Origin: JACVRW01 sp963808775
GTDB taxonomy: Bacteria > Actinomycetota > Thermoleophilia > Solirubrobacterales > Thermoleophilaceae
Length of the DNA stretch: 64,000 nucleotides
Assembly (NCBI GenBank): GCA_963808775.1
Contig: CAWEGR010000006.1
Location: forward strand, 1-64,000
Reading direction: 5' to 3'
This document shows positions 50,853-59,784 of the stretch, piece by piece. Position 1 is the stretch's first letter, and every line of letters begins with the position of its first letter. The notes beneath the pieces were generated by a model. The model was not told where the DNA came from. It saw only the letters and a list, made by a program, of their open reading frames with translations, and ran no database searches. The translations under genes were made by a program, and so were the position numbers.

Positions 50853-53174
50853 ATGAGCCGTAGGTCTCGTCGTCTTCGCCTGCCCGCGATCGTTGCGATC
50901 GCCCTCCTGTTCGTCCTCGGCGCGGCCTCGCAGGCCGCCGCCCAGAACGTCGAGAGCAGGATCGACGCGCTGCTCGAGCAGATGACCCTGCAGGAGAAGC
51001 TGAACCAGCTCACCCTGCTCTCGGACGGGCAGATGAAGGAGAACCCGGCCGAGGCCCGCAAGCCCGTCGGCGCGGTCTTCTCGGAGACCGACCCCGTCTT
51101 GATCAACCAGTACCAGCGCGACGCGGTCGAGAACTCGCGGCTCGGGATCCCGATCCTGTTCGCGTTCGACACGATCCACGGCTTCCGCACGATCTTCCCG
51201 ATCCCGCTCGCCACCGCGAGCAGCTTCGATCCCTCACTCGCGCGCGCGGACCACCGCATCGGCGCCTTCGAGTCCGCCGCCGTCGGCCTGAAGCAGATCT
51301 ACAGCCCGATGGTCGACGTCTCGCACGAGCCGCGCTGGGGCCGGATCGCCGAGGCCGCCGGTGAGGATCCCTTCCTCAACGAGGTGATGGCGGTCGAGCG
51401 CGTGAAGGGCGCGCAGGGCAACGACTACTCGAATCCGAACAAGGTCGTCACGAGCACGAAGCACTACGCCGCCTACGGCCAGCCCGAGGCGGGCCGCGAC
51501 TACGGCGACACCGACATGTCGCTGAACCGGCTCTGGAACTTCTACCTGCCGCCGTTCAAGGCCGCGGTCGAGGCCGGCTCGGACACGATCATGTGCTCCT
51601 TCAACGCCATCAACGGCGTGCCCGGCTGCGCGAACCGCTACCTCGAGACGCGCGTGCTGAAGAACCGCTGGGGCTTCGACGGCTTCATCGAGAGCGACTA
51701 CACGGCGGTCGCCGAGCTGCGCCAGTGCCCGGGCGAGAACCCGGACGGCGGTCCCTGCGGACACGGCTTCGCCGAGGACGGCCGCGACGCCGCCCGGCTC
51801 GCCCTGCTCGCGGGCACCGACTCGGAGATGGTCTCGACGAACTTCCGCGACTTCGGCGCCTCGCTCGTGGGGAGCGGCGACGTCCCGCTGCGGCGGATCG
51901 ACGACGCCGTGCGCCGCATCCTGCGCATCAAGTTCCGCGCCGGCCTGTTCGAGAACCCCTACGTCGACGTGGCCGCCGCTCCGGGCAAGATGCTGCTGCC
52001 GCAGCACCGCGCCGAGGCGCGCCGCGCGGCCTCGCGCTCGATGGTGCTGCTGAAGAACGACGGCCCGGTGCTGCCGCTCGACCCGAGCAAGTCGACGGCG
52101 ATCATCGGCCCGCTCGGCGACGACAGGCACGACATGCTCGGCCCGTGGTGGGGCCGCGGCGACGACAACGACGTCGTCTCCATGTTCGAGGGCATGAAGG
52201 CGCGCAACCCGAACACCACGTACACGCCGGGCTGCACCCTCTCGAACAACGAGCTCTACGACCCCGAGAACGAGTGCGGCAACGACAGCGGCTTCGCGGC
52301 CGCGGTCCAGGCCGCGCAGGCAGCCGACCAGGTGATCCTCGCGCTCGGCGAGACGCGCGAGATGAGCGGCGAGGCCGAGTCGCGCTCGATGCTCGACCTG
52401 CCCGGAATGCAGGAGGAGCTGATCGAGGCGATCAAGGAGGGCCTCGAGGGCACCGGCAAGCCGTTCGCGGTCGTGCTCTTCAACGGCCGCCCGCTCGCGC
52501 TCGAGGAGGTCCGCGCGAACTCACCGGCGATCCTCGAGGCGTGGTTCCCGGGCGTCGAGGCGGGCAACGCGCTCGCCGACGTGATCTACGGCGACGTGAA
52601 CCCCGGCGGCAAGCTGCCGGTCAGCTTCCCGGTCAACGTCGGCCAGGTGCCGATCTTCTACAACCACAGGCGCACGGGCCGGCCCTGCGACATCGGCTCG
52701 AAGTACAACAACAGGCACCGCGACATCCTCAGCTGCCTGCCCCTGTACGAGTTCGGCTACGGCCTCAGCTACACCACGTTCCAGGTGGCCGGGACGCGCA
52801 TCAACCGGCCGACGCTGAACGCCACGGGCGAAGGCCGCATCCGCGTGCGCGCGGAGGTCACGAACACCGGCGACCGGACGGGCGACGAGGTGGCGCAGCT
52901 CTACATCCACGACCCGGTGGCGAGCATCACGCAGCCGGTCAGGCGGCTGCGCGGGTTCGAGCGCGTGACGCTCGCGCCGGACGAGACGAGGACGGTCACG
53001 TTCTGGCTCGATCGCGACGACGTCGGCTTCTACGACAACCGCGGCCGCTTCGTGGTCGAGAACGGCCGGATCCACGTCTGGGTCGGCAACAGCTCGGGCG
53101 TCACGGCGGGCCGCCAGATCTTCACGGTCACGGGCGGGTCCTCGACGGCGGCGAACAGGCGCCGAGCCCGCTAG
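50853..53174 (+). CDS. Secreted GH3 beta-glucosidase
   Basis: This 773-residue glycoside hydrolase family 3 enzyme has a signal peptide (1-30, ending AAAQ). The (alpha/beta)8 domain carries the nucleophile Asp282 in GFIESDYTAV and the substrate-binding KHYAAYG (203-209). The alpha/beta sandwich has the likely acid/base Glu507 in MSGEAESR, and a C-terminal fibronectin-like domain follows. It should remove glucose or xylose from beta-linked oligosaccharides outside the cell. The ATG at 50853 opens the signal peptide. Its stop shares CTAG with the convergent AAA-LuxR regulator. Carbohydrate specificity is not decidable from sequence alone. Confidence 0.93.
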   Translation: MSRRSRRLRLPAIVAIALLFVLGAASQAAAQNVESRIDALLEQMTLQEKLNQLTLLSDGQMKENPAEARKPVGAVFSETDPVLINQYQRDAVENSRLGIPILFAFDTIHGFRTIFPIPLATASSFDPSLARADHRIGAFESAAVGLKQIYSPMVDVSHEPRWGRIAEAAGEDPFLNEVMAVERVKGAQGNDYSNPNKVVTSTKHYAAYGQPEAGRDYGDTDMSLNRLWNFYLPPFKAAVEAGSDTIMCSFNAINGVPGCANRYLETRVLKNRWGFDGFIESDYTAVAELRQCPGENPDGGPCGHGFAEDGRDAARLALLAGTDSEMVSTNFRDFGASLVGSGDVPLRRIDDAVRRILRIKFRAGLFENPYVDVAAAPGKMLLPQHRAEARRAASRSMVLLKNDGPVLPLDPSKSTAIIGPLGDDRHDMLGPWWGRGDDNDVVSMFEGMKARNPNTTYTPGCTLSNNELYDPENECGNDSGFAAAVQAAQAADQVILALGETREMSGEAESRSMLDLPGMQEELIEAIKEGLEGTGKPFAVVLFNGRPLALEEVRANSPAILEAWFPGVEAGNALADVIYGDVNPGGKLPVSFPVNVGQVPIFYNHRRTGRPCDIGSKYNNRHRDILSCLPLYEFGYGLSYTTFQVAGTRINRPTLNATGEGRIRVRAEVTNTGDRTGDEVAQLYIHDPVASITQPVRRLRGFERVTLAPDETRTVTFWLDRDDVGFYDNRGRFVVENGRIHVWVGNSSGVTAGRQIFTVTGGSSTAANRRRAR

Positions 53175-56053
53175 CCGGCGTCGTCGGCGCGCTGGCGCTC
53201 GATCACGCGCGCCACCTCGACGCGCGACGAGACGCCGAGCTTGTGGAAGGCATTGCGGATGTGTGACTCCACGGTCTTCTTGCTGAGGAACAACCGCGCC
53301 GCGATCTCCCCGTTCGTGAGACGGTCGGTGACGAGCTCCGCGATCTCGCGCTCGCGCCCCGTGAGCGAGGCCACGCCCGCCGCGTCCGGCGTGGCCGGTC
53401 CTCGCACCTCGTAGCGCGCCCCGAGCCGGCGCAGCTCGCGCCGCGCCTCGTCGCGCATGCGCAGGCTTCCGGAGTCGCTCAGCGCCCCATCGGCCTCACG
53501 CAGCTCGGTGATCGCGCGATCGCGTTCTCCGTTCGCCGACAGCGCCCGCCCGAGCAGCGTGCGCGAGAAGGCCGCGTGGAGCCCCGCACCGATCGCGTCC
53601 GCCGCGGCGATCGACGCCTCGGCGTGCGCCACGGCCGCCGCGGGCTCGCCGCGGGCGAGCTCGACGGCCGCTCGCGAGCGAGCGGCGAGCGCCGTGGAGA
53701 GCCGCAGGTCGGTGCCGGACGCCGCATCCTCCGCCTCCTTTGCCATCCGGTCGGCGGCCTCGAGGTCGCCGCGCGCCAACTCGACGAAGACCAGGTTCTC
53801 CCAGTTGAAGGGACGTTCGATCGGCACCCAGTTCCGCATGCCCGGCCCGCCGAGCTCCTGCATGAGCGCGGATGCGCGCTCGACGTCGCCGAGCTCGAAG
53901 AGGCTCGTCGCGAGCGCCCAGCCGGGTCCGCCTCCCGCCGATGGCATCGTCCCGCCGACCATGCGGCCGCCCACCTGCGCGCTCTCCTCGGCTGCCGCGA
54001 TCGACGCGTCGAACTCACCCTGGTAGTAGAGCGCGAACGCGAGCTCGAACAGCGCCCAGAAGAGCAGGTGGCGGTTCTCCGACACGCGGGCGATCTCCAC
54101 CGCGGTATCGCAGATCTCGCGAGCCTCGGTGAGCCGCCCCTGCATCTCGAGCGGGTAGGCGCGCAGCAGCATGAGCGGCACGAGCAGCCGCCCCTCCCCG
54201 GTCGCCCGCGCGATCGCCACGCCGCGTTCCGCGTGCGCGTGCGCATCGTCGTAGTGCTCGAGGTAGTTCTCGGCCCAGCCGAGGTAGTAGAGCGTCTCGA
54301 GGCGCGGAGCGAGCTCGTCGTCGTCGACGCGCTCGAGCGCGGCCACGGCCTCCGCGTGGTGCCTGCGGGCGTCGTCGATCAGCATCGACGCGGCCTCGCC
54401 CAGTGAGAGCGCGGCTGCGACCATCGCCACCAGGCCGCTGTCCTCGAGCGTGCGGGCGGTCTCGAGAGCGGCGGAGCCCATCTCGACGCAGCGCTCGAAG
54501 TCGTTGACGTAGAGGGCGTCGACCGCGAGCTCCACCCGGAGGGCCACCGCCTCGGCGGTGCCGCGATCCGGCAGCTCCTCCCAAGCCTGTGAGAGCCGCT
54601 TGCGCGCCTCGTCGTGCCGGCCCTGCCAGTGCTCGACCGCGGCGCAGCGCGCCACGAGCTCGACCCGCCGCGCGACCGCGTCGGCCGGCAGACGCGCCGC
54701 GGCCTCGAGCAGAGCGGTGCGGCAGGCGTCGAGCCGGCCGAGGGAGCGCAGGGCCGAGGCGAGCTCCACCCGCACGTCGACCTCACGCTCGGCGTCGTCG
54801 TTCGGGAGCAGGCGAAGCGCGGCGTCGAACCAGCGGGCCGCGACCGCGGGCGCGCGCGCCGATGCGGACCGGCCCGCCTCGAGCAGGAGGGCCACGGCCG
54901 TCTCGTCCCCCTGGCGCGCGGACTGCTCGACGTGGATGGCGCGCTCGCCGGCCCCGGCGCCCTGCTCGGCCAGCGCATGCGCCGCGCGCTCGTGCGCCGC
55001 AAGGCGCCAGCCGCCCGGCGTGGACTCGTAGACGCCCTCCCGCACGAGCGGATGGCGAAAGCGAAAGCGGCGCGGGACGCTCGTCGGGCGGACGACGTCT
55101 CGCTCGAGCAGATCGTCGAGAGCCCCGAGGGCCTCATCGTCGCCCATGCCGGCGATCGTCGCCGCGAGGTCGGGCTCGAACGGCTCGCCGGCCACCGCCG
55201 CGGCGCCGGCAAAGACACGGACGTCGTCCGGGAGCAGCGCGACCTCGGCCGCCAGCGACGCGGCGACCACCGGCGGCACGCCCAGGTCGGCCACGTTCCC
55301 GTCCGCCTGCCCGCCTGATCCGGTGCGGCCGAGCTGCTCGAGGTAGAAGGGATTGCCGCCGGTGTGGCCGTACAGCTCGGCGACCGCGCCGGAACCGAGC
55401 CGGAGCAGAGCTCCGGCCTCGGCCTCGCTCAGGGGCTGGGGCTCGAGGCGGGTGACGGACGCGCCGGCGAGGGCCGTGGAGAGCCGGCGCGCCTCGCCGC
55501 CGGGACGCATGCCGAGGGCGACAAGGACGGGGGCGTGCGGACCGCGGATCACGAGGGAGGGCACGAGTTCGAGCGACGCGGCATCAGCCCACTGGAGATC
55601 GTCGAGCACAAGCACGAGCGGCTTCGTCTCGGCCAGCAGCGCGAGCAGCGTGGTCATGGCGCGATGTGCCCTGTAGCGCTCGTCGGGGAGCACTCCGACC
55701 CCTGCGCGCTCACCCGCGAGCGACGGGAGAATCCTGCCGAGCTCGCGCTCGAGGTCGGCGCTCCAGCCGTCGCGCGAACGCAGGTCCTGGGAGGCGACAT
55801 AGGCGTCGAGAGCGTCGACGAAGACGCTGAACGGGATGTCCCGCTCGAACTCGGACGCGACGCCGGAGAGCACGATGTGCCCCCGCTCCTCCGCGCGTTC
55901 GCGCAGCTCGGCGAGCAGGCGCGTCTTACCGATTCCCGGCTCTCCCACGATGCTCACGCATCCGGGCGCGCCGCCATCGGCCGCCTCGAGGAGCCCCTCG
56001 AGCTCGGCGACCTCGGTCTCCCGTCCGACCAGCGGCCGCGCGGCAGCGCTCAT
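53171..56053 (-). CDS. Large AAA-ATPase LuxR-family regulator
   Basis: This 960-residue MalT/LAL-type regulator is intact. The AAA/STAND ATPase domain has Walker A GEPGIGKT (37-44) and Walker B LVLVLDDLQWAD, followed by TPR-like helices (about 400-880). The C-terminal LuxR helix-turn-helix has LTGREREIAELVTDRLTNGEIA and TVESHIRNAFHKLGV. The ATG at 56053 is preferred because it directly precedes PLVGRETEVAELE, the usual family opening. Upstream starts at 56107 and 56071 add unrelated residues. It is convergent with the GH3 gene, sharing CTAG. It may respond to a sugar or nutrient signal, which is inference only. Confidence 0.92.
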   Translation of the reverse strand: MSAAARPLVGRETEVAELEGLLEAADGGAPGCVSIVGEPGIGKTRLLAELRERAEERGHIVLSGVASEFERDIPFSVFVDALDAYVASQDLRSRDGWSADLERELGRILPSLAGERAGVGVLPDERYRAHRAMTTLLALLAETKPLVLVLDDLQWADAASLELVPSLVIRGPHAPVLVALGMRPGGEARRLSTALAGASVTRLEPQPLSEAEAGALLRLGSGAVAELYGHTGGNPFYLEQLGRTGSGGQADGNVADLGVPPVVAASLAAEVALLPDDVRVFAGAAAVAGEPFEPDLAATIAGMGDDEALGALDDLLERDVVRPTSVPRRFRFRHPLVREGVYESTPGGWRLAAHERAAHALAEQGAGAGERAIHVEQSARQGDETAVALLLEAGRSASARAPAVAARWFDAALRLLPNDDAEREVDVRVELASALRSLGRLDACRTALLEAAARLPADAVARRVELVARCAAVEHWQGRHDEARKRLSQAWEELPDRGTAEAVALRVELAVDALYVNDFERCVEMGSAALETARTLEDSGLVAMVAAALSLGEAASMLIDDARRHHAEAVAALERVDDDELAPRLETLYYLGWAENYLEHYDDAHAHAERGVAIARATGEGRLLVPLMLLRAYPLEMQGRLTEAREICDTAVEIARVSENRHLLFWALFELAFALYYQGEFDASIAAAEESAQVGGRMVGGTMPSAGGGPGWALATSLFELGDVERASALMQELGGPGMRNWVPIERPFNWENLVFVELARGDLEAADRMAKEAEDAASGTDLRLSTALAARSRAAVELARGEPAAAVAHAEASIAAADAIGAGLHAAFSRTLLGRALSANGERDRAITELREADGALSDSGSLRMRDEARRELRRLGARYEVRGPATPDAAGVASLTGREREIAELVTDRLTNGEIAARLFLSKKTVESHIRNAFHKLGVSSRVEVARVIERQRADDAG

Positions 56054-56143
56054 CCCCACGTTGGCGAGCATAGCCCTGAACCGGGGTACGCACGCGAGCT
56101 CCACCACCCTGAGCGGGACCCGAGACCCTGGGCCAGGCCGCGC

Positions 56144-56575
56144 TCAGGCCGGGCCCGGGGAGTCCTCGACCTCGCGGTGGCGCTCGATCGTGCGCGCCAC
56201 GTCGACTCGGGAGGAAGAGACGCGCCGCCAGAGGATCAGCGCGGCGAGCGCCAGCACGAACATGGCGAAGAGCGGATGCAGCCCGCCCACCCAGCGCTCC
56301 GCCTCGGCGAGGTTGAGCTGCGCCGTGCCGAGCACCGCCATCGCGAGCGCCAGCAGGATGTCGGTCCGCGGCAGCCAGGCGATCAGGGCCACCACGAACA
56401 GCAGGACCTCGAACCCATGCACGGCGAAGCCGACGGACTTGTGGGCGTCGAGAGCGTCGGCGCCCGCCCCGAAGATGTAGGCGCCGATCAGATAGACCTG
56501 CACGAATACCCCGACGATGATCAGCGCGGCCAGGGCGAGGTGCACCCAGGCCGCTCCGCTGCGAATGGCGCGCAT
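56144..56575 (-). CDS. Four-helix membrane protein (DUF6220-like)
   Basis: This 143-residue protein has four transmembrane helices and a short basic tail (RRVSSSRVDVARTIERHREVE). The sequence AAWVHLALAALIIVGVFVQVYLIG, the acidic-Lys HKSVGFAVHG loop and WVGGLHPLFAMFVLALAAL resemble the DUF6220 group of small membrane proteins. Conserved His residues in helices 2 and 4 could bind heme or metal. Function is unknown. The ATG at 56575 starts the first helix. It is divergent from the cyclase gene with 42 bases between starts, and lies upstream of the AAA-LuxR gene on the same strand. Confidence 0.78.
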   Translation of the reverse strand: MRAIRSGAAWVHLALAALIIVGVFVQVYLIGAYIFGAGADALDAHKSVGFAVHGFEVLLFVVALIAWLPRTDILLALAMAVLGTAQLNLAEAERWVGGLHPLFAMFVLALAALILWRRVSSSRVDVARTIERHREVEDSPGPA

Positions 56576-56617
56576 GACCGCGATGCTATGCCCGGGCCCG
56601 GTTGCGATCATGGTGGC

Positions 56618-57436
56618 GTGCCTCCCCTCCGCGCCAAGGAACGCGCGCAGCTTCCCGACAGCGCCTTCGCCTACGTCGACTCGAAGGGCAAGCGCCGGCT
56701 GCCGATCCACGACGCCTCCCACGTCCGCAACGCGCTCGCGCGCTTCGGCCAGGTCGCGTTCGAGGACGAGGCGGCGCGCGACCGGGCGCGAACGAAGCTG
56801 CTCCGGGCGGCGCAGCGGCACGGGATCATGCCGCTCGGCTTCATCAGCTCCCAGCTCGACCCGCAGCGCCGCCTCCCACGCGGCCAGGTCACCTTTCTGC
56901 TCACCGACATCGAGGGCTCGACCGAGCTGCTGGCCCGGCTCGAGAGCGGCTACGCGGCCGTCCTCAAGGAGGTGCGCCGCCGTGTGCGCGGCGCGATCCA
57001 GGGGGCGGGTGGCCATGTGGTCTCGGCCCGCGGCGACGACACGGTGGCGGCCTTCGCGGAGGCGCCCGGCGCCGTGCGCGCGGCGCTCGCGACGCAGCGC
57101 GCGATGCGCGAGGAGATCGCCGGCGAGCGGGTCCGGCTCCGCATCGGCCTCCACCACGGGCGGCCCGCGCTGACGGACGACGGATACGTCGGCCTCTCGG
57201 TGCACGCCGCGGCGCGCCTCTGCTTCGCCGCGCACGGCGACCAGACGATCCTGTCCGCGGCGGTCGAGCGCGCGCTGCACGGAGATCTCGACCCCGGCGT
57301 GACGCTCGAGCGGCTCGGAGCGTGGCGCTTCCGCGGGCTGCCGGAGCCGATCGAGGTGCTCCAGGCGGGCGCCGCCGGCCTGGCGGGAGACTTCCCCGCC
57401 CTGCGCGGCGCCGAGCCTGTAGCGTCGCCGGCATGA
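56618..57436 (+). CDS. DUF6582-like / class III adenylate-guanylate cyclase
   Basis: This 272-residue protein pairs an N-terminal helical domain (about 10-80; YVDSKGKRRLPIHDASHVRNAL), resembling DUF6582-type sequences, with a class III nucleotide cyclase domain (about 88-255). The metal-binding aspartates are Asp97 in LLTDIEGST and Asp140 in ARGDDTV. Both are present, so cAMP or cGMP synthesis as a dimer is plausible. The usual substrate-specifying Lys cannot be placed with confidence. The GTG at 56618 is preferred, because upstream sequence to 55364 is antisense of the AAA-LuxR gene. Its stop overlaps the methyltransferase start as ATGA. Confidence 0.82.
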   Translation: MPPLRAKERAQLPDSAFAYVDSKGKRRLPIHDASHVRNALARFGQVAFEDEAARDRARTKLLRAAQRHGIMPLGFISSQLDPQRRLPRGQVTFLLTDIEGSTELLARLESGYAAVLKEVRRRVRGAIQGAGGHVVSARGDDTVAAFAEAPGAVRAALATQRAMREEIAGERVRLRIGLHHGRPALTDDGYVGLSVHAAARLCFAAHGDQTILSAAVERALHGDLDPGVTLERLGAWRFRGLPEPIEVLQAGAAGLAGDFPALRGAEPVASPA

Positions 57437-58051
57437 GCCTCTACACGGAACGTGTTCTACCGAGGATCGTCGACAGGCTCTGCGCGCTTGACCCGGCCCC
57501 CGAGCTGCGCGCACGTGTCTGCGAGGGCCTCGCGGGCGATGTCGTCGAGATCGGCTTCGGCTCCGGCCTCAACCTCCCGTTCTATCCGACGGAGATCTCG
57601 AAGGTCTCGGCGGTGGAGCCCGCGGAGCTCGGCTGGAAGCTCGCCGCGGCGCGCCTCGGAGCGACCTCGATCCCGGTCGAGCGCGCGGGCCTCGACGGCC
57701 AGTCGCTGCCCTTCGCCGACGACAGCTTCGACGCCGCGATCTCGACCTGGACCATGTGCACGATCCCGGACATCGACGCCGCCCTGCGCGAGCTGCGCCG
57801 CGTGCTGAAGCCGGGCGGCGAGCTCCACTTCGTCGAGCACGGGCTGGCGCCCGACGAGAAGGTCCAGCGCTGGCAGCATCGCCTCAATCCGCTCCAGAAG
57901 CGCCTGTTCGGCGGCTGTCACCTGACACAGGCAGGTTCCGGACCTTCTGCGCTCGGCCGGCTTCGAGATCCGGGAGCTCGACCAGTTCTACGAGGAGGGC
58001 ACGCCGAAGCTCCTCGGCGCCCAGTCGCTCGGCGTCGCCGTCTCGCCCTAG
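57433..58051 (+). CDS. SAM-dependent methyltransferase, one frame break
   Basis: This class I methyltransferase of ~206 residues opens SLYTERVLPRIVDRLC and has the SAM loop VVEIGFGSGLNLPFYP near residue 37. FDAAISTWTMCTIPDIDAALRELRRVLKPGG covers motifs IV-V. Relatives are annotated as menaquinone-like or phospholipid methyltransferases, and the substrate is not clear here. The frame slips near 57930, where one extra base separates GGCHLT from the conserved DLLRSAGFEIRELDQFY ending. Start overlaps the cyclase stop (57433-57436) and the final CTAG is shared with the haem peroxidase gene. Confidence 0.85.
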
Positions 58052-59488
58052 CCCGCCCCGCGGGCGACCTCGATCAGATCGGCCATCGTGAAGTCGCCGT
58101 CCTTGCCGAGCGTCGGGCGCCACGCGGGCTTGCGCGCGAGGTACGAGGTCGGATCCGATTCGAGCAGGCCCACGAGCACCTCGGCCACGATCCGGCCGCC
58201 GATGTCACCGAGTCGCGTGCCGGGACGGACGGGCCGGTCCGGCAGCTCGTCATCCGTCACGCGAACCGTCTCGGCGAGGAGGTAGTACCAGAGCGGCGTG
58301 TCGCGCAGGAGGCTCCGGCGGGCGCTCTCCGGAAGGTCGTCGAGCTGAAGCTCGTCCGCCTCGAGCTCCGCCACCTCCATCCGCTTGGCGAGCGCCTGCC
58401 CCGAGGGCAGGCGCAGCTTTCTCCCGCGCTCCAGGTTGAGCTGCGCCAGCACGCCGCGCTCGTCGGGAAGCGCGAACAGCGGCGGACTCAGCGAGGTGTC
58501 GATGTTGAGGCTGTGCTGGATCTGGCACGACCCGCCCGTGTCGAGCCTGAAGAAGCGCTCCCAGTCGACGACGACCTCGGCCTCGAGCGGGCGCTCGCCG
58601 CGCAGATCGGTGAACAGATCGAGAGGCTCGCGCACGGCGCGCTCACCCGGCTTCGGGCACCGGACCCTGTAGTCGCGCCGCACCATGCTGTGCCCGAAGC
58701 GGAAGGCCGCGACCGAGAACTCGACGGGCATGTACGCGTCATCGGGCCGCTTGAACCAGCGGATGTTCACCTCCGGCTCGCCCCCGGCCGCCGCCGCGGG
58801 CGTCGAGCACGCGGTGGGCCATCCTCCTCCCCGCCACCGTCTCGAGGAAGTCGTGCACCACGAGCCACTGGTAGTGCCAGCGCACGATCCGGCGTGCCTT
58901 CGAGAGCACCTCCTCCTCGTCGCAGCCGTCGGCGAGCAGCCGGTCCACCACGGCGTTGTGGAAGCGCAGGAACAGCAGGTGCACCTGCGCCACCAGCGCG
59001 TTCTCGTCGTTGCGAGCGTCCGCGACGAGCGCCCGGCCCTGGGAGTTGCGCGGGAGATCCTCGTGTCCGTCCGCGTGCCGGTCGATCAGCAGGAAGGCGC
59101 CGCGCGGCTTGCGCTCCCTGTCGTAGAGAAACGGATGGACCCTGGGTCCCGATCCGTACACGGAGTCGAGGTCGAGACGCGGTGTGCGGAAGTTCCGGAC
59201 GGCGCGGGGATCGATCTCGCGGCCGGTGCTCGACGTGGGATCGAACGTGATGTCGTGATCGATGAACTGGCCGAGGTAGGTGTACCCGGCCGAGATGCGC
59301 ATGTTCGAATCCGACTGCCCCGCGCGTGCCCGCATCGCCGCGACGAGCGCTTCGATGGCCGCGGGCCCGGCGGTCTCCTCGGCCGGCCGGAACATGCGCC
59401 CGAAGCGGCCGGCGAGCTCCTCCTCACCCTCGACGTCGAGCCCGCGCGGGACGCCGGCGCCGTGCCCCGGTGATCGAGGATCCGGCAC
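58048..59488 (-). CDS. Animal-type haem peroxidase, one frame break
   Basis: This protein of ~479 residues is from the peroxidase-cyclooxygenase (animal haem peroxidase) superfamily, rare in bacteria. The distal site YLGQFIDHDITFD has the catalytic His at about 78, and the proximal heme ligand is the His of FRFGHSMVRRDYRV. RWHYQWLVVHDFL and a C-terminal helical bundle complete the fold. It should oxidise small substrates or halides with peroxide. There is no signal peptide. The frame slips near 58790, between DARAAAA and NIRWFKRP. The GTG start at 59488 overlaps the previous stop by one base (TAGTG), so it is third in a coupled operon with the SARP regulator. Confidence 0.87.
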
Positions 59489-59784
59489 TAGCGGATCATC
59501 ACGGGCTCGGTCCAGATCGCCGTCATGAAGGGCTCGGTCCGAATCTCGATTCCGACGGCCACGGCCGCGCCGCGCTTGAAGCCCTTCGCGGGCAGCGGCA
59601 GCTCCCAGATGTTCGAGACCTCGAGGATCGTGCCGTCCACGAAGTCGGGACGATCGTCCGCGGCCTCGCCCTCCTGGGCGAGGTAGATCCGGATCTCCAG
59701 GGGCGGATCGTCCGGATCCGATACGCCGTGGACGTTCAGAACATCGCCGTCAAGGTCGACCTTCGTGAAGTTCGGCCTGAACAT
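59488..59784 (-). CDS. 98-residue beta-rich protein of unknown function
   Basis: This small protein opens MFRPNFTKVDLDGDVLNVHGV and alternates short beta strands with acidic turns (PPLEIRIYLAQEGEAADDRP). It ends in GIEIRTEPFMTAIWTEPVMIR. No signal peptide, Cys or catalytic motif is visible, and I do not recognise a family. An AAGGAGGT ribosome-binding site, among the best in the window, precedes the ATG at 59784, so the start is firm. The ATG overlaps the SARP stop by one base (TGATG) and its own stop overlaps the peroxidase start, so it probably serves that system as an accessory or binding protein. Confidence 0.75.
   Translation of the reverse strand: MFRPNFTKVDLDGDVLNVHGVSDPDDPPLEIRIYLAQEGEAADDRPDFVDGTILEVSNIWELPLPAKGFKRGAAVAVGIEIRTEPFMTAIWTEPVMIR

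Noticed and set aside
55364..57436. Extension of the cyclase gene upstream to 55364
   Set aside because: The added ~418 residues are antisense of the AAA-LuxR and small membrane protein genes. The GTG at 56618 fits the domain start.
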